Source of the DNA: CAZLIC01 sp964559535
Lineage (GTDB): Bacteria > Pseudomonadota > Alphaproteobacteria > Rhodobacterales > Rhodobacteraceae
Assembly (NCBI GenBank): GCA_964559535.1
Contig: CAZLIC010000002.1
Span: 62,001 to 126,000 of the forward strand
DNA: 64,000 nucleotides
Direction of reading: 5' to 3'
Under the pieces are notes generated by a model. That model ran no database searches. It saw only the letters and a list, made by a program, of their open reading frames with translations, and was not told the DNA's origin. The position numbers and the translations under genes are program-made. Shown here in pieces: positions 44,321 to 52,045 of the stretch (its first letter is position 1; each line of letters begins with the position of its first letter).

Positions 44321-44392
44321 GCATCCCTCCCCTTGCCGATACTTGCCTTGTTGTATATCTATAGACACCATAAGTATGCAACGAGAATCTCC
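44321..44392. promoter_or_regulatory. Divergent P450 / amidotransferase promoter with a candidate GntR site
   Basis: Only 72 bases separate the two divergent starts, so both promoters overlap. The AT-rich element TTGTATATCTATAGACA (44351-44367) is an imperfect dyad (TGTATA / TATAGACA) of the style bound by FCD-type GntR regulators (consensus near TTGTATACAA). On the minus strand TATAGATATA could also serve as the P450 -10 region. A GntR gene lies just beyond the amidotransferase gene. The assignment is inferred. Confidence 0.4.
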
Positions 44393-45088
44393 ATGCACAT
44401 CGCGGTTCTGGTGACGAACACCGACGACAGCGCCTTCGCCGCCCGCCACCCGCGCGATGCCGACAAGTTCCGCCGCATGATCCTTGCCGCCCGCCCCGAC
44501 TGGCAGGTCACGGCCTTTGACCTTGTCCGCGGCGACTTTCCCGAAAACCCCGCGGCCTTCGACGGCGTCCTGATCGGCGGCAGCCCGGCCTCGGTGCACG
44601 ACCATGCGCCATGGATCGCCCGGCTGATGCACCTGATCCGCGCCGCCGCCGGAACCGTGCCCATGGCCGGGGTCTGCTTCGGCCACCAGGCCATCGCGCA
44701 AGCGCTGGGCGGCCGCGTGGGCGACAATCCCGGCGGCTGGGTGCTGGGCACCGTGGACATGGCGCTGACCGAACCTGCGCCGTGGACGGACGGCCCGCAA
44801 ACCCTGCGCATCGCCGCCGCGCACAACGAACAGGTGCTGGCCCTGCCCCCCGGCGCCACCACCATGGGCCACTCCCCCGGCTGCCCAGTGGCCGCCTACC
44901 GCCTCGGCACCCGCATCTTCTGCACACAACACCACCCCGAGATGACACAGGGCTTCATCGCCGCGCTGGTCAACCACCTCTCGCCCGACCTGCCCGCCCC
45001 GGTGGCCGACGCCGCCCGCGCCTCGCTCGCCCACCCCACCGAAGGCCCCCGCATCGCCGCCCTGATCGCCCGGTTCTTCGAATCGTAG
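44393..45088 (+). CDS. Class I glutamine amidotransferase (GMP synthase-like domain)
   Basis: 231 residues from ATG 44393 (MHIAVLVTNTDDSAFAARHP). Triad: C95 in MAGVCFGHQAIAQ, H181 and E183 in FCTQHHPEM. It has only the GATase domain, without an ATP pyrophosphatase or ligase domain. The size and motif match the stand-alone GATases beside GS-like genes in aniline clusters (TdnT/AtdA2 type), which are thought to hydrolyse gamma-glutamyl bonds. Transcribed divergently from the P450, GS-like and ferredoxin operon, 72 bases away. It probably removes the gamma-glutamyl group from the adduct; this is inferred. Confidence 0.87.
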   Translation: MHIAVLVTNTDDSAFAARHPRDADKFRRMILAARPDWQVTAFDLVRGDFPENPAAFDGVLIGGSPASVHDHAPWIARLMHLIRAAAGTVPMAGVCFGHQAIAQALGGRVGDNPGGWVLGTVDMALTEPAPWTDGPQTLRIAAAHNEQVLALPPGATTMGHSPGCPVAAYRLGTRIFCTQHHPEMTQGFIAALVNHLSPDLPAPVADAARASLAHPTEGPRIAALIARFFES

Positions 45089-45111
45089 GTCGGGGTTCAC
45101 CCTGCCACCCC

Positions 45112-45762
45112 TCACCCCAGCGCCGCCAGCAGATCCATCGCCGTCACCTGGTCGAACTGCACATGCCGCTGCATCGCGGCCTCGGCGCCGCCGGAGTCCC
45201 TGTCGGTGATCCGCCGCGCAATCGCCCGGTGTTCGGCGGCAGAGGCCGCGATGGCACCGGAAAACCGGTAGCGTGCACGGTAGTAGGCCAGCAGTTTCCG
45301 CGCGTTGGTCTTCAGCGCGTCCAGCAGCACTGCATTGCCCGAAGCGGTGGCGACGCAGGCATGGAACCGCAGGTTCAACTGATAGTACCCGTCCGGGTCC
45401 GCATCCCCCCGCTTGGCCGCATGCGCCTCGCAGGCCACCACCGCCGCCTCCAGCTCTGCCGCCCCCGATTTCGAAAGCCGCCGCGCCGCCAGCCCCGCCG
45501 CCTGCCCTTCCAGTTTCGCGTGAACCTCCAGAATCGCCAGGAATTCCTGAAGGTTGGGCTGAAACACCGTGGCCCCCTTGCGCGGCAGCCGCCGTACCAG
45601 CCCCAGCGCCTCCAGGTACAGGATCGCCTCGCGCACCGGCGTGCGCGACACGCCGAAGCTCAGTACAAGCTCGGATTCGTCCAGCACATCGCCCGGGTTC
45701 AGAAGCCCCAGGTCGATCCGCTGCAACAGTTCCTGCACCAAGGTGGGTCCGGTGGTGGTCAT
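45112..45762 (-). CDS. GntR family transcriptional regulator, FCD domain
   Basis: 216 residues. N-terminal winged HTH (about 8-70: LGLLNPGDVLDESELVLSFG, SRTPVREAILYLEALGLV) and a C-terminal FCD ligand domain (about 80-205) with metal-site residues in YYQLNLRFHACVA and AEHRAIARRITDRD. FCD regulators sense carboxylates and are usually repressors of nearby catabolic genes. It is convergent with the GATase gene (stops about 23 bases apart) and lies 24 bases after the MBL hydrolase gene on the same strand. Candidate target: the P450/GATase promoter. Confidence 0.9.
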   Translation of the reverse strand: MTTTGPTLVQELLQRIDLGLLNPGDVLDESELVLSFGVSRTPVREAILYLEALGLVRRLPRKGATVFQPNLQEFLAILEVHAKLEGQAAGLAARRLSKSGAAELEAAVVACEAHAAKRGDADPDGYYQLNLRFHACVATASGNAVLLDALKTNARKLLAYYRARYRFSGAIAASAAEHRAIARRITDRDSGGAEAAMQRHVQFDQVTAMDLLAALG

Positions 45763-45786
45763 CCCGCGATCCTGCCACAGCGCCCG

Positions 45787-46641
45787 CTACAGGTCGATGC
45801 GCAACCCGTCGTGGCCCACATGCAGAACGCCCGCAAAATGCGGTGCCACCGCGCGCTGCCAATCCGCCGGCCCGAAGGCCGGATCGTCTGACGGGATCAG
45901 GTGATGCAGGGCCAGGGCCGCAACCCCCGCCTCGGCCGCCACCCGCGCCACATCCGACGCCAGCGTATGCGCCCGCAGCCAGTGCTGCATCAGCCGGTCA
46001 TCCCCGTTGCCGATCCGCTTCAGCAACGCCTCCAGCCCCTCGGCCAGCATCGCCTCGTGGATCAGCAGGTCCGCCCCTTGGGCAAACCCGGCCAGCAGGG
46101 GGTTGGGGGCGGTGTCGCCCGAAAACACCACATGCCGCCCGTTGCCGCGGAACGACAGCGACCACGCCTCGGTCAGCGGCGGGTGGATCGCCGCCATCGC
46201 CTGCACCGTGATGCCGCCTTCCACAATCGTCTCGCCGGGGCGGACCACCCGCAGGTCCACCAGCCCCCGCAGGTCCGGCCGTCCCTCGTCGTCAATCCGG
46301 GTGTCGATATCCTCGGCCATCGACGCCACGAACCCACGCCAGTAGGCCCCCAGCCCCGATGGCCCCCAGACCGTGACCCTGGTCTTCAGCCCGGCACACC
46401 ACGCCGTGTGCAACATCGGCCCCAGTTCAATGAAATGGTCGGAATGCATGTGGGTCACGAACACCAGCGACAGGTCCTTCAGCGCAAACCCCTGGTCGCA
46501 CAGGCCCCGCGTCACCCCCAGCCCCGCATCCACCACCACCTGCTGCCCGCCAAGGCACAGCAGCGAAGAGGTCGGCATGGGGCTTCCGGTACGGATCGCG
46601 GGGCCGCCCTTCACCCCCAGAAGAGATACAAAATCAGTCAC
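45787..46641 (-). CDS. MBL-fold metallo-hydrolase (RNase Z-like subgroup)
   Basis: 284 residues. Zinc site HMHSDH at 64-69, with further His in AIHPPLTEAW, FSGDTAPNPLL (Asp) and LALHHLIPSDDP. The N-terminus GVKGGPAIRTGSPMPTSSLL binds the beta-lactamase fold start. The group resembles small RNase Z/arylsulfatase-like hydrolases of catabolic clusters rather than true tRNase Z, as it lacks the exosite. It probably hydrolyses an ester, lactone or amide intermediate. It follows the aminotransferase gene by 34 bases and precedes gntR by 24, so the three are likely co-transcribed. Confidence 0.82.
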   Translation of the reverse strand: MTDFVSLLGVKGGPAIRTGSPMPTSSLLCLGGQQVVVDAGLGVTRGLCDQGFALKDLSLVFVTHMHSDHFIELGPMLHTAWCAGLKTRVTVWGPSGLGAYWRGFVASMAEDIDTRIDDEGRPDLRGLVDLRVVRPGETIVEGGITVQAMAAIHPPLTEAWSLSFRGNGRHVVFSGDTAPNPLLAGFAQGADLLIHEAMLAEGLEALLKRIGNGDDRLMQHWLRAHTLASDVARVAAEAGVAALALHHLIPSDDPAFGPADWQRAVAPHFAGVLHVGHDGLRIDL

Positions 46642-46675
46642 CTGCGCCCCTCTTTTCAGGTTCTACGCGAATGCG

Positions 46676-48028
46676 TCACAGTGCCGCGAACCCAGTCTCC
46701 AGCGCCGACAGGATCACCCCCGCGTCGGCCTCGCTCAGCACAAGTGGCGGCGACAGTATAATGTTGGGCCCACTGACGCGGATCATCGCCCCTGCCTTGT
46801 AGGCCGCCGCCTGAACCTGCCCCGGCAGCGCCTTGGGCGGCGCGGCCTTCGTCGCGCGGTCCGACACCAGCTCCAGCGCCAGCATCAGGCCATGTCCCCC
46901 GCGCACGTCGCCGATTGCCGGATACTTCGCCTTCAGCGCCTTCACACCGTCCCACAGCTGCGCCCCGCGTGCCGCCGCGTTCACCGGCACGTTCAGCCGC
47001 TGCGTCTCGGCCAGGCAGGCCAGCGCCGCCGCCGCCCCCACCGGGTGGCCGGAATAGGTATAGCCGTGGCCGATGGCAGCCTTGCCGGTGTCATCGGATT
47101 CAAACACCTGCGCCACGCCCTCGGCGATCATCACCGCGCCGAAGGGAAAATAGCCGTTGGTGATGGCCTTGGCCGTGCAGGCGAAATCGGGCTTCACCCC
47201 CCACAACCGGCTGCCCGTCCACGCCCCGGTGCGGCCGAAGGCGGTAATCACCTCGTCGGCGATCAAGAGGATGCCATGCTTGCGGCAGATCGCCTCGACC
47301 CCCGGCATGAAGCTCGGATGAGGCGGGATCACGCCCCCGGCACCCAGCACAGGTTCCATGATGAAGGCGGCGATGGTGCCCGCGCCCTGGAAGGCGATCT
47401 CGTCCTCCAGCGCGTTCAGGCACAGCTGCGCCAGCCGTGCCGGATCCTCCTCGTTGAACGGGTTGCGATAGGTGTAGGGGGCCGGAATGTGGTGGCAGCC
47501 GGGCAGCAAAGGCTCATAGGCGGTGCGGAAGTTCGCGTTGCCGTTCACCGATGCCCCGCCGAAATGGGTGCCGTGATAGCCCTTCTTCAGCGACAGGAAC
47601 TTGATCCGCCCGGCCTCGCCACGGATCTTGTGGTATTGCCGCGCCAGCCGCAGCGCGGTTTCCACAGAATCGCCGCCGCCCGAAGTGAAGAAGGCCCGCG
47701 TCAGCCCGTCGGGTTCGAAGAACGTCCGCAACTCTTCGGCCAGCTCGATGACCTTGTCGTTCGAGGTGCCGCGGAAGATCGAATAGTAGGGCAGCGTGTC
47801 CAGCTGCGCCGCGATGGCATCCTTCACCGGCTGGCAGGAATAGCCCAGGTTCACGTTCCACAACCCCCCGACGGCATCCACCACCTCGTGCCCGTCGATA
47901 TCGCGGATGCGCACCCCGTGGGCGGCGGTCAGGATGGTGGGGGCGTTCTTCAGGCTGTCGGACGGCGCCGTCATCGGGTGCCACAGGCTGCGGGCGTTGT
48001 TGGCCTTCAGGAAATTCTCGTCCTTCAT
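46676..48028 (-). CDS. Class III (omega) aminotransferase
   Basis: 450 residues from ATG 48028 (MKDENFLKANNARSLWHPM), with AAGGAAGAAGG upstream. PLP lysine K287 (TAKAITNGYFPFG), D258 in LLIADEVITAFGRTG, and the substrate/phosphate segments FFTSGGGDSVETALRLAR and KGYHGTHFGG. The closest types are aspartate-aminotransferase-fold omega transaminases acting on beta-alanine, GABA, putrescine or taurine, usually to pyruvate. It would convert a terminal amine to an aldehyde that the nearby aldehyde dehydrogenase could oxidise. Thirteen bases after iclR on the same strand. Confidence 0.92.
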   Translation of the reverse strand: MKDENFLKANNARSLWHPMTAPSDSLKNAPTILTAAHGVRIRDIDGHEVVDAVGGLWNVNLGYSCQPVKDAIAAQLDTLPYYSIFRGTSNDKVIELAEELRTFFEPDGLTRAFFTSGGGDSVETALRLARQYHKIRGEAGRIKFLSLKKGYHGTHFGGASVNGNANFRTAYEPLLPGCHHIPAPYTYRNPFNEEDPARLAQLCLNALEDEIAFQGAGTIAAFIMEPVLGAGGVIPPHPSFMPGVEAICRKHGILLIADEVITAFGRTGAWTGSRLWGVKPDFACTAKAITNGYFPFGAVMIAEGVAQVFESDDTGKAAIGHGYTYSGHPVGAAAALACLAETQRLNVPVNAAARGAQLWDGVKALKAKYPAIGDVRGGHGLMLALELVSDRATKAAPPKALPGQVQAAAYKAGAMIRVSGPNIILSPPLVLSEADAGVILSALETGFAAL

Positions 48029-48041
48029 CGCCTTCTTCCTT

Positions 48042-48827
48042 TCAGGTTGCGGTCTGCCACGCCCGAGCAACCCCGGGCGGCACGGTGCCGCCCCAAAGGT
48101 CCACGATCTCGGCCGCGGCGCGGGTGGTTTCACGGATGATGGTGGCGCGCAGCGCGGGCGTCATGCGGATAACCGGCGCCACGATCCCCAGCGCCCCTGT
48201 CACCCGCTCGTCCGGCCCGAACAGCGGCACGGCAAAGCTCTGCACGTCGGTCTCGAAGGTGCCCTTCGTCTCGGCCCCGCCGCGGGCGCGGGCAGTGGCA
48301 ATGGCCGCCTGCAGCGTGGCAGGGTCGGTGGGCGTGTCGGGCGTGCGGGCGTCCAGCGGCCGGGCCAGCAGGGCCGCGCGGTCGGCCTCGTCCAGAAAGG
48401 CCAGCACGGCATGCCCGGACGACGTGGCGTGCCAGGGCAGGATATCGGCATCCTCCATCGCCACGCGGGTGCCGTGGATGTTGGAATAGGCAAACCCGAT
48501 CGTCACCAGCTTGTTGCCCTCGCGCAGGGACAGGTGCGCGGTCTCTCCGGTCGCGTCGGCCAGCGCGCGCAGCACGGGCATCGCGGCGTCGCGTGTCGGC
48601 ACCGCCGATTCGCGCAAGGCGGCCAGCCGCAGCACCGCAGGCCCCAGCCGGTATTCGCGCGACGGGCCAACCTGTTCCACCAGCCCGCGGCTCTCCATCT
48701 CGGTCAGCAGGCGGTGGCAGGTGGCCTTGTTGAGGCCGGCCAGCCGGGCAATGTCGGAAAGCCCCGCCTGCGCCCGCTGGCGGGTGAAAAGGTCAAGCAG
48801 ATCAAGCGCTTTTCCTACCGTTCCCAT
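48042..48827 (-). CDS. IclR family transcriptional regulator
   Basis: 261 residues. N-terminal winged HTH (ALDLLDLFTRQRAQAGLSDI, ARLAGLNKATCHRLLTEME) followed by the GAF-like effector domain (about 80-255; GNKLVTIGFAYSNIHG, WHATSSGHAVLAFL, SFAVPLFGPDERVTGALGI). IclR proteins repress or activate adjacent catabolic operons. It is divergent from tctC, with about 145 bases between the starts holding a perfect 7-5-7 dyad. It is followed on the same strand by the aminotransferase gene. Confidence 0.92.
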   Translation of the reverse strand: MGTVGKALDLLDLFTRQRAQAGLSDIARLAGLNKATCHRLLTEMESRGLVEQVGPSREYRLGPAVLRLAALRESAVPTRDAAMPVLRALADATGETAHLSLREGNKLVTIGFAYSNIHGTRVAMEDADILPWHATSSGHAVLAFLDEADRAALLARPLDARTPDTPTDPATLQAAIATARARGGAETKGTFETDVQSFAVPLFGPDERVTGALGIVAPVIRMTPALRATIIRETTRAAAEIVDLWGGTVPPGVARAWQTAT

Positions 48828-48889
48828 GTCCTGTCCGATGACGGGCCGTGACGCGGCTGAGATGGCTGCCGCAACGTCATGGAATCTTG

Positions 48890-48951
48890 TTGACAGAGCC
48901 GCCCCGTGCCTGTCAATCTGTTTTTAAACCGCCGGTTCAAATAATGAACCG
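48890..48951 (+). promoter_or_regulatory. tctC promoter region with probable IclR operator
   Basis: TTGACA at 48890-48895 is a good -35 box; the -10 region 17-18 bases on (TCAATCT) is weak. Downstream is the perfect dyad CGGTTCAAATAATGAACCG (48933-48951): 7-base arms, 5-base spacer. It lies 21 bases before the tctC start, in the iclR-tctC divergent space, the usual place for an IclR site. GGTTC/GAACC also resembles LexA half-sites, but the arrangement and neighbours favour IclR. Confidence 0.6.
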
Positions 48952-48971
48952 ATCACACAGGGAGTCCAAGC

Positions 48972-49919
48972 ATGAAGAAACTGGCCCTTCTGGGCAGCGC
49001 CGCCGCCCTTGCCCTCTCCGCGCTGACCGGCGCCGCGCTGGCCGAATACCCCGAAAAGCCCGTGTCCTTCATCATCCCCTGGCCGCCCGGCGACCTGGAA
49101 GATGTGCTGACGCGGATGATCGCCGAAGAGTTCCAGACGCAGTACGGCGCCCCGGCGGCCGTGGTGAACAAGCCCGGCGGCGGCGGCGTGGTGGGCGGGC
49201 TTGAGGTCGCCACTGCGGCACCCGATGGCTACACGGTCGGCTCGCTGACGGTGGGCATTCCCACGGTCAAGACCATGGGCGCCGACGCCCAGTTCGGGCC
49301 CGACGCGCTGGAACCGGTGGGCATCTTCCTGACCTATCCCTTCCTGATCGCGGCCAAGGGTGACGCGCCCTATTCCAACATGGCGGAACTGGCAGAGTAC
49401 TCGAAGTCGAACACCGTGCGCCTTGGCCACTTCGGCTATGGCATCGAACCCACCATGATGTCGGTCTTCGCCCTGCAGGAACTGGGCGGCACCTTCGGCG
49501 CCGAGGCGGCCTTTGACGCGCTGGACTGCAGCACGCTGGCCAACGGCGACGCCGACGTGATCAACACCACCGCGCAGCTGGTCCTGCCCTGCCTGGGCGA
49601 GATCAAGATCCTGGCCACCATCACCGGCGACCGCACCGCGATTACCCCCGATGTGCCCACGCTGGGCGAACAGGTGCCCGCGCTTCTGGGCGCGTCGTTG
49701 TGGAACGGCCTCTTCGTGCCCAAGGGCACCCCGCAAGAGGTGAAGGACAAGATCGCCGCTGTCGCCAAGACCGTGGTCGAAGGCGCCGCCGCGCAGGAAA
49801 TCGCCAAGACGACCGGCGCGCTGGTCTACTGGATGGACCAGGCCGCGGCCACCGAACAGGTTGCCAAGGACATGGTGGACCTGGCCGCCCTGCGCGAAAA
49901 GCTGGGCATCACCGAGTAA
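48972..49919 (+). CDS. tctC: Tripartite tricarboxylate transporter, substrate-binding protein (TctC family)
   Basis: 315 residues with a Sec signal (MKKLALLGSAAALALSALTGAALA). Mature protein of the Bug/TctC family (EKPVSFIIPWPPGDLEDVLTRM, VVNKPGGGGVVGGLEVA, GDAPYSNMAELAEYSK). RBS CAGGGAGTCC. Most family members start PVRLIVPFPPGGxTD; here GDLED replaces the usual GGxTD, which contacts the ligand, so the substrate may differ from citrate. It works with TctA and TctB encoded next. A hairpin follows, which would favour high SBP expression. First gene of the operon tctC-tctB-tctA-aldh-FAD enzyme-Tm-1. Confidence 0.88.
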   Translation: MKKLALLGSAAALALSALTGAALAEYPEKPVSFIIPWPPGDLEDVLTRMIAEEFQTQYGAPAAVVNKPGGGGVVGGLEVATAAPDGYTVGSLTVGIPTVKTMGADAQFGPDALEPVGIFLTYPFLIAAKGDAPYSNMAELAEYSKSNTVRLGHFGYGIEPTMMSVFALQELGGTFGAEAAFDALDCSTLANGDADVINTTAQLVLPCLGEIKILATITGDRTAITPDVPTLGEQVPALLGASLWNGLFVPKGTPQEVKDKIAAVAKTVVEGAAAQEIAKTTGALVYWMDQAAATEQVAKDMVDLAALREKLGITE

Positions 49920-49929
49920 GTGGCCCACC

Positions 49930-49966
49930 GGGCGCGCGGCACACCCTGCCGCGCCCCTTTCCCTTT
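49930..49966 (+). terminator. Hairpin with T-rich tail between tctC and tctB
   Basis: GCGCGGCA (49934-49941) pairs with TGCCGCGC (49947-49954), extended by GGG/CCC across one bulged C, then TTTCCCTTT. It lies 11 bases after the tctC stop, a partial terminator or mRNA stabiliser of the type common after binding-protein genes. Confidence 0.65.
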
Positions 49967-49981
49967 GCCGGAACCCCGCCC

Positions 49982-50530
49982 ATGTCCGAACCGGAAGAAC
50001 CGGCCAACCGGCTGGAAAGCCTTGCCCTCGCGCTGATCTTCGCCGCCGTCTCGCTGGGGTTGCTGGCGCTGATCGGGGTGGCCACGCGGCACGGGCAGGC
50101 CGCAGGCGGCTGGTGGACGCGCCCGGCCTTCTTTCCCGGCGTGGCGCTGGGCCTTCTGGCGCTCGCCAACGTCATCACCGTCTGGCGCGACGTGGCCGAC
50201 CTGCGCGCGCGCCCTGCCTCTCCCGCGGAACGGGCGGAGGCGCGGGTGCAGATGCTGCGCTGGCTGCGCCCGTTCGAGTTTCTGGCCTACTACGCCGCCT
50301 ACATCTGGCTGATCCAGCACATCGGCTACTTCCCCTCGACGCTGGCCTTCGTGATGTTCCTGCTGGTGCGGGTGGGCCTCACGGCGCCGAAATGGCTGCT
50401 GGCGGGCCTTGGCCTGTCGCTGTTCATGATCGGCGTGTTCCGCGCGGGCCTTGGCGTCTGGATGCCCGCGCCGGAATTCTACGACATGTTCCCCGACAGC
50501 GTCCGCATGACGCTGCTGCGCTGGTTCTGA
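49982..50530 (+). CDS. tctB: Tripartite tricarboxylate transporter, small membrane protein (TctB family)
   Basis: 182 residues from ATG 49982 (MSEPEEPANRLESLALAL). Four hydrophobic segments (about 16-36, 47-65, 96-114 and 118-155) fit the TctB pattern, and GWWTRPAFFPGVALGLLAL is a typical TctB loop. It forms the small subunit of the membrane complex with TctA. 12 bases to tctA. It depends on TctC for substrate delivery. Confidence 0.87.
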   Translation: MSEPEEPANRLESLALALIFAAVSLGLLALIGVATRHGQAAGGWWTRPAFFPGVALGLLALANVITVWRDVADLRARPASPAERAEARVQMLRWLRPFEFLAYYAAYIWLIQHIGYFPSTLAFVMFLLVRVGLTAPKWLLAGLGLSLFMIGVFRAGLGVWMPAPEFYDMFPDSVRMTLLRWF

Positions 50531-50542
50531 AGGGACCGCCCG

Positions 50543-52045
50543 ATGGATTTCCTGCTGACCGGCCTGATGCAACTGACCGACCCCGCGGTGTTCGCCACCA
50601 TGGTGATCGGCGCCATCCTGGGCGTCGTGGTGGGGGCGATCCCCGGCGCAGGCGCGGCGGTGACGATTTCCATCCTGCTGCCCACCACCTTCTCGATGGA
50701 CCCGCTGAACGGCATGACGCTGCTTCTGGGCGTCTACTGCGGCGCCGCCTACGGCAGCGCCATTCCGGCGGTGATGATCAACACGCCCGGCAGTCCGGTG
50801 GCCGTGCTGACCGCGCTGGAAGCCAAGCCCTTCGTCGACCGGGGCGAGGCCCGCAGGGCGATGAGCCTTGCCTATTCCAGCTCTTTCGTCGGCGGCGTGC
50901 TGGCCGTGCTGGCGCTTATGCTGCTCACCCGCCCGCTGGCCGAGGTGGCCAAGAACTTCGGCTCGCCCGAATTCGCCATGCTGGCCATGGCCGCGCTGGT
51001 GCTGGTGATCGTCGGCCACACCGGCCGCCGGGTGGAAGCCACCGCCGCGCTGGCCTTCGGCTTGTTCCTGGCCACCGTGGGCATCGAGACCGCCTATTCC
51101 ACCCAGCGTTACAGCTTTGGCCAAAGCTGGCTGATCCAGGGCATCCCGCTGGTGCCCATGGTGATCGGCCTCTTCGCCATGTCCGAGGCACTGGTGCAGC
51201 TCACCAGCACCACCACCACCCGTCCCACGGTGGAACTGAAGGGCCATTTCTTTCAGGGGTTCATGGAGGTGTTCCGCTACAAGCGCTCGCTTTACGGATC
51301 ATCCCTGTTCGGCATCCTGTGCGGCATCATGCCGGGGGTGGGCGAATTCCTGGCCCAGCAGGTCAGCTATACCGTGGCCAAACGCTTCAGCCCCGAAGGC
51401 CACCTGTTCGGCAAGGGCGCGCCCGAGGGCATCATCGTGTCCGAGGCCACCAACAACGCCGTCCCCCCCGCCGCCCTGATCCCCATGCTGGCGCTGGGCA
51501 TCCCCGGAGAGGAGCTGACGGCGATGATGCTGGCGGTGTTCCTGGTGCACAACGTGATCCCCGGCCCCGACCTGTTCCTGAACCGCCCCGAATTCGTGGC
51601 GGGCCTGTACTGGACGCTTCTGTTCATGAACGTGGTCATCATCCTGTTCCTGCTGGTCGCCACCAACACCATCGCCCGCGCCGCGCTGATCAACAAACGC
51701 TTCCTCGGCGTCACCATCCTGACCCTGTCGCTGATCGGCACCTATGCCTCGGGCTACAACTTCTCGGACGTGGGCATCGCCATGTTCTTTGCCGTGCTGG
51801 GCTACATCCTGCGGTCGCACCGCTGGCCGCTGACGCCCATCCTTCTGGGCGTGGTGATGGGCCCGATCCTGGAAAACCGCTTCCGGCAGGCGGTGGGCGG
51901 CGCAAACGGCGACCTCACCATCTTCGTCTCGCGCCCCATCTCGGCCATCATGGTGGCCGCCATGGCGGCCCTGATCTTCTTCACCATCCGCGGCGCGCTG
52001 AAGGCCCGCAAACCCCGTGCAGACTGGCAGATCAATGACACCTGA
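50543..52045 (+). CDS. tctA: Tripartite tricarboxylate transporter, large permease (TctA family)
   Basis: 500 residues with about twelve membrane segments. TctA signature motifs: GVVVGAIPGAGAAVTISILLP near residue 30, YCGAAYGSAIPAVMINTPG near 70 and GIMPGVGEFLAQQVSY near 265, both with the repeated GxxxGxxPG substrate-loop form. The family imports organic acids with H+ or Na+. It overlaps the start of the following aldehyde dehydrogenase by 11 bases, so translation of the two is probably coupled. Confidence 0.92.
   Translation: MDFLLTGLMQLTDPAVFATMVIGAILGVVVGAIPGAGAAVTISILLPTTFSMDPLNGMTLLLGVYCGAAYGSAIPAVMINTPGSPVAVLTALEAKPFVDRGEARRAMSLAYSSSFVGGVLAVLALMLLTRPLAEVAKNFGSPEFAMLAMAALVLVIVGHTGRRVEATAALAFGLFLATVGIETAYSTQRYSFGQSWLIQGIPLVPMVIGLFAMSEALVQLTSTTTTRPTVELKGHFFQGFMEVFRYKRSLYGSSLFGILCGIMPGVGEFLAQQVSYTVAKRFSPEGHLFGKGAPEGIIVSEATNNAVPPAALIPMLALGIPGEELTAMMLAVFLVHNVIPGPDLFLNRPEFVAGLYWTLLFMNVVIILFLLVATNTIARAALINKRFLGVTILTLSLIGTYASGYNFSDVGIAMFFAVLGYILRSHRWPLTPILLGVVMGPILENRFRQAVGGANGDLTIFVSRPISAIMVAAMAALIFFTIRGALKARKPRADWQINDT

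Noticed and set aside
41690..44392. Very long open frame on the plus strand running into the amidotransferase gene
   Set aside because: It is antisense to the ferredoxin, GS-like and P450 genes, which have clear motifs; only the last 231 codons from ATG 44393 encode a recognisable protein.
44321..45862. Upstream extension of the P450 frame on the minus strand
   Set aside because: It is low in conserved content and antisense to the GATase; the P450 family starts at 44320 with a good ribosome site.
49861..52038. 725-codon frame in another plus frame over tctB and tctA
   Set aside because: Composition is that of a shifted frame; TctB and TctA motifs are in the accepted frames.
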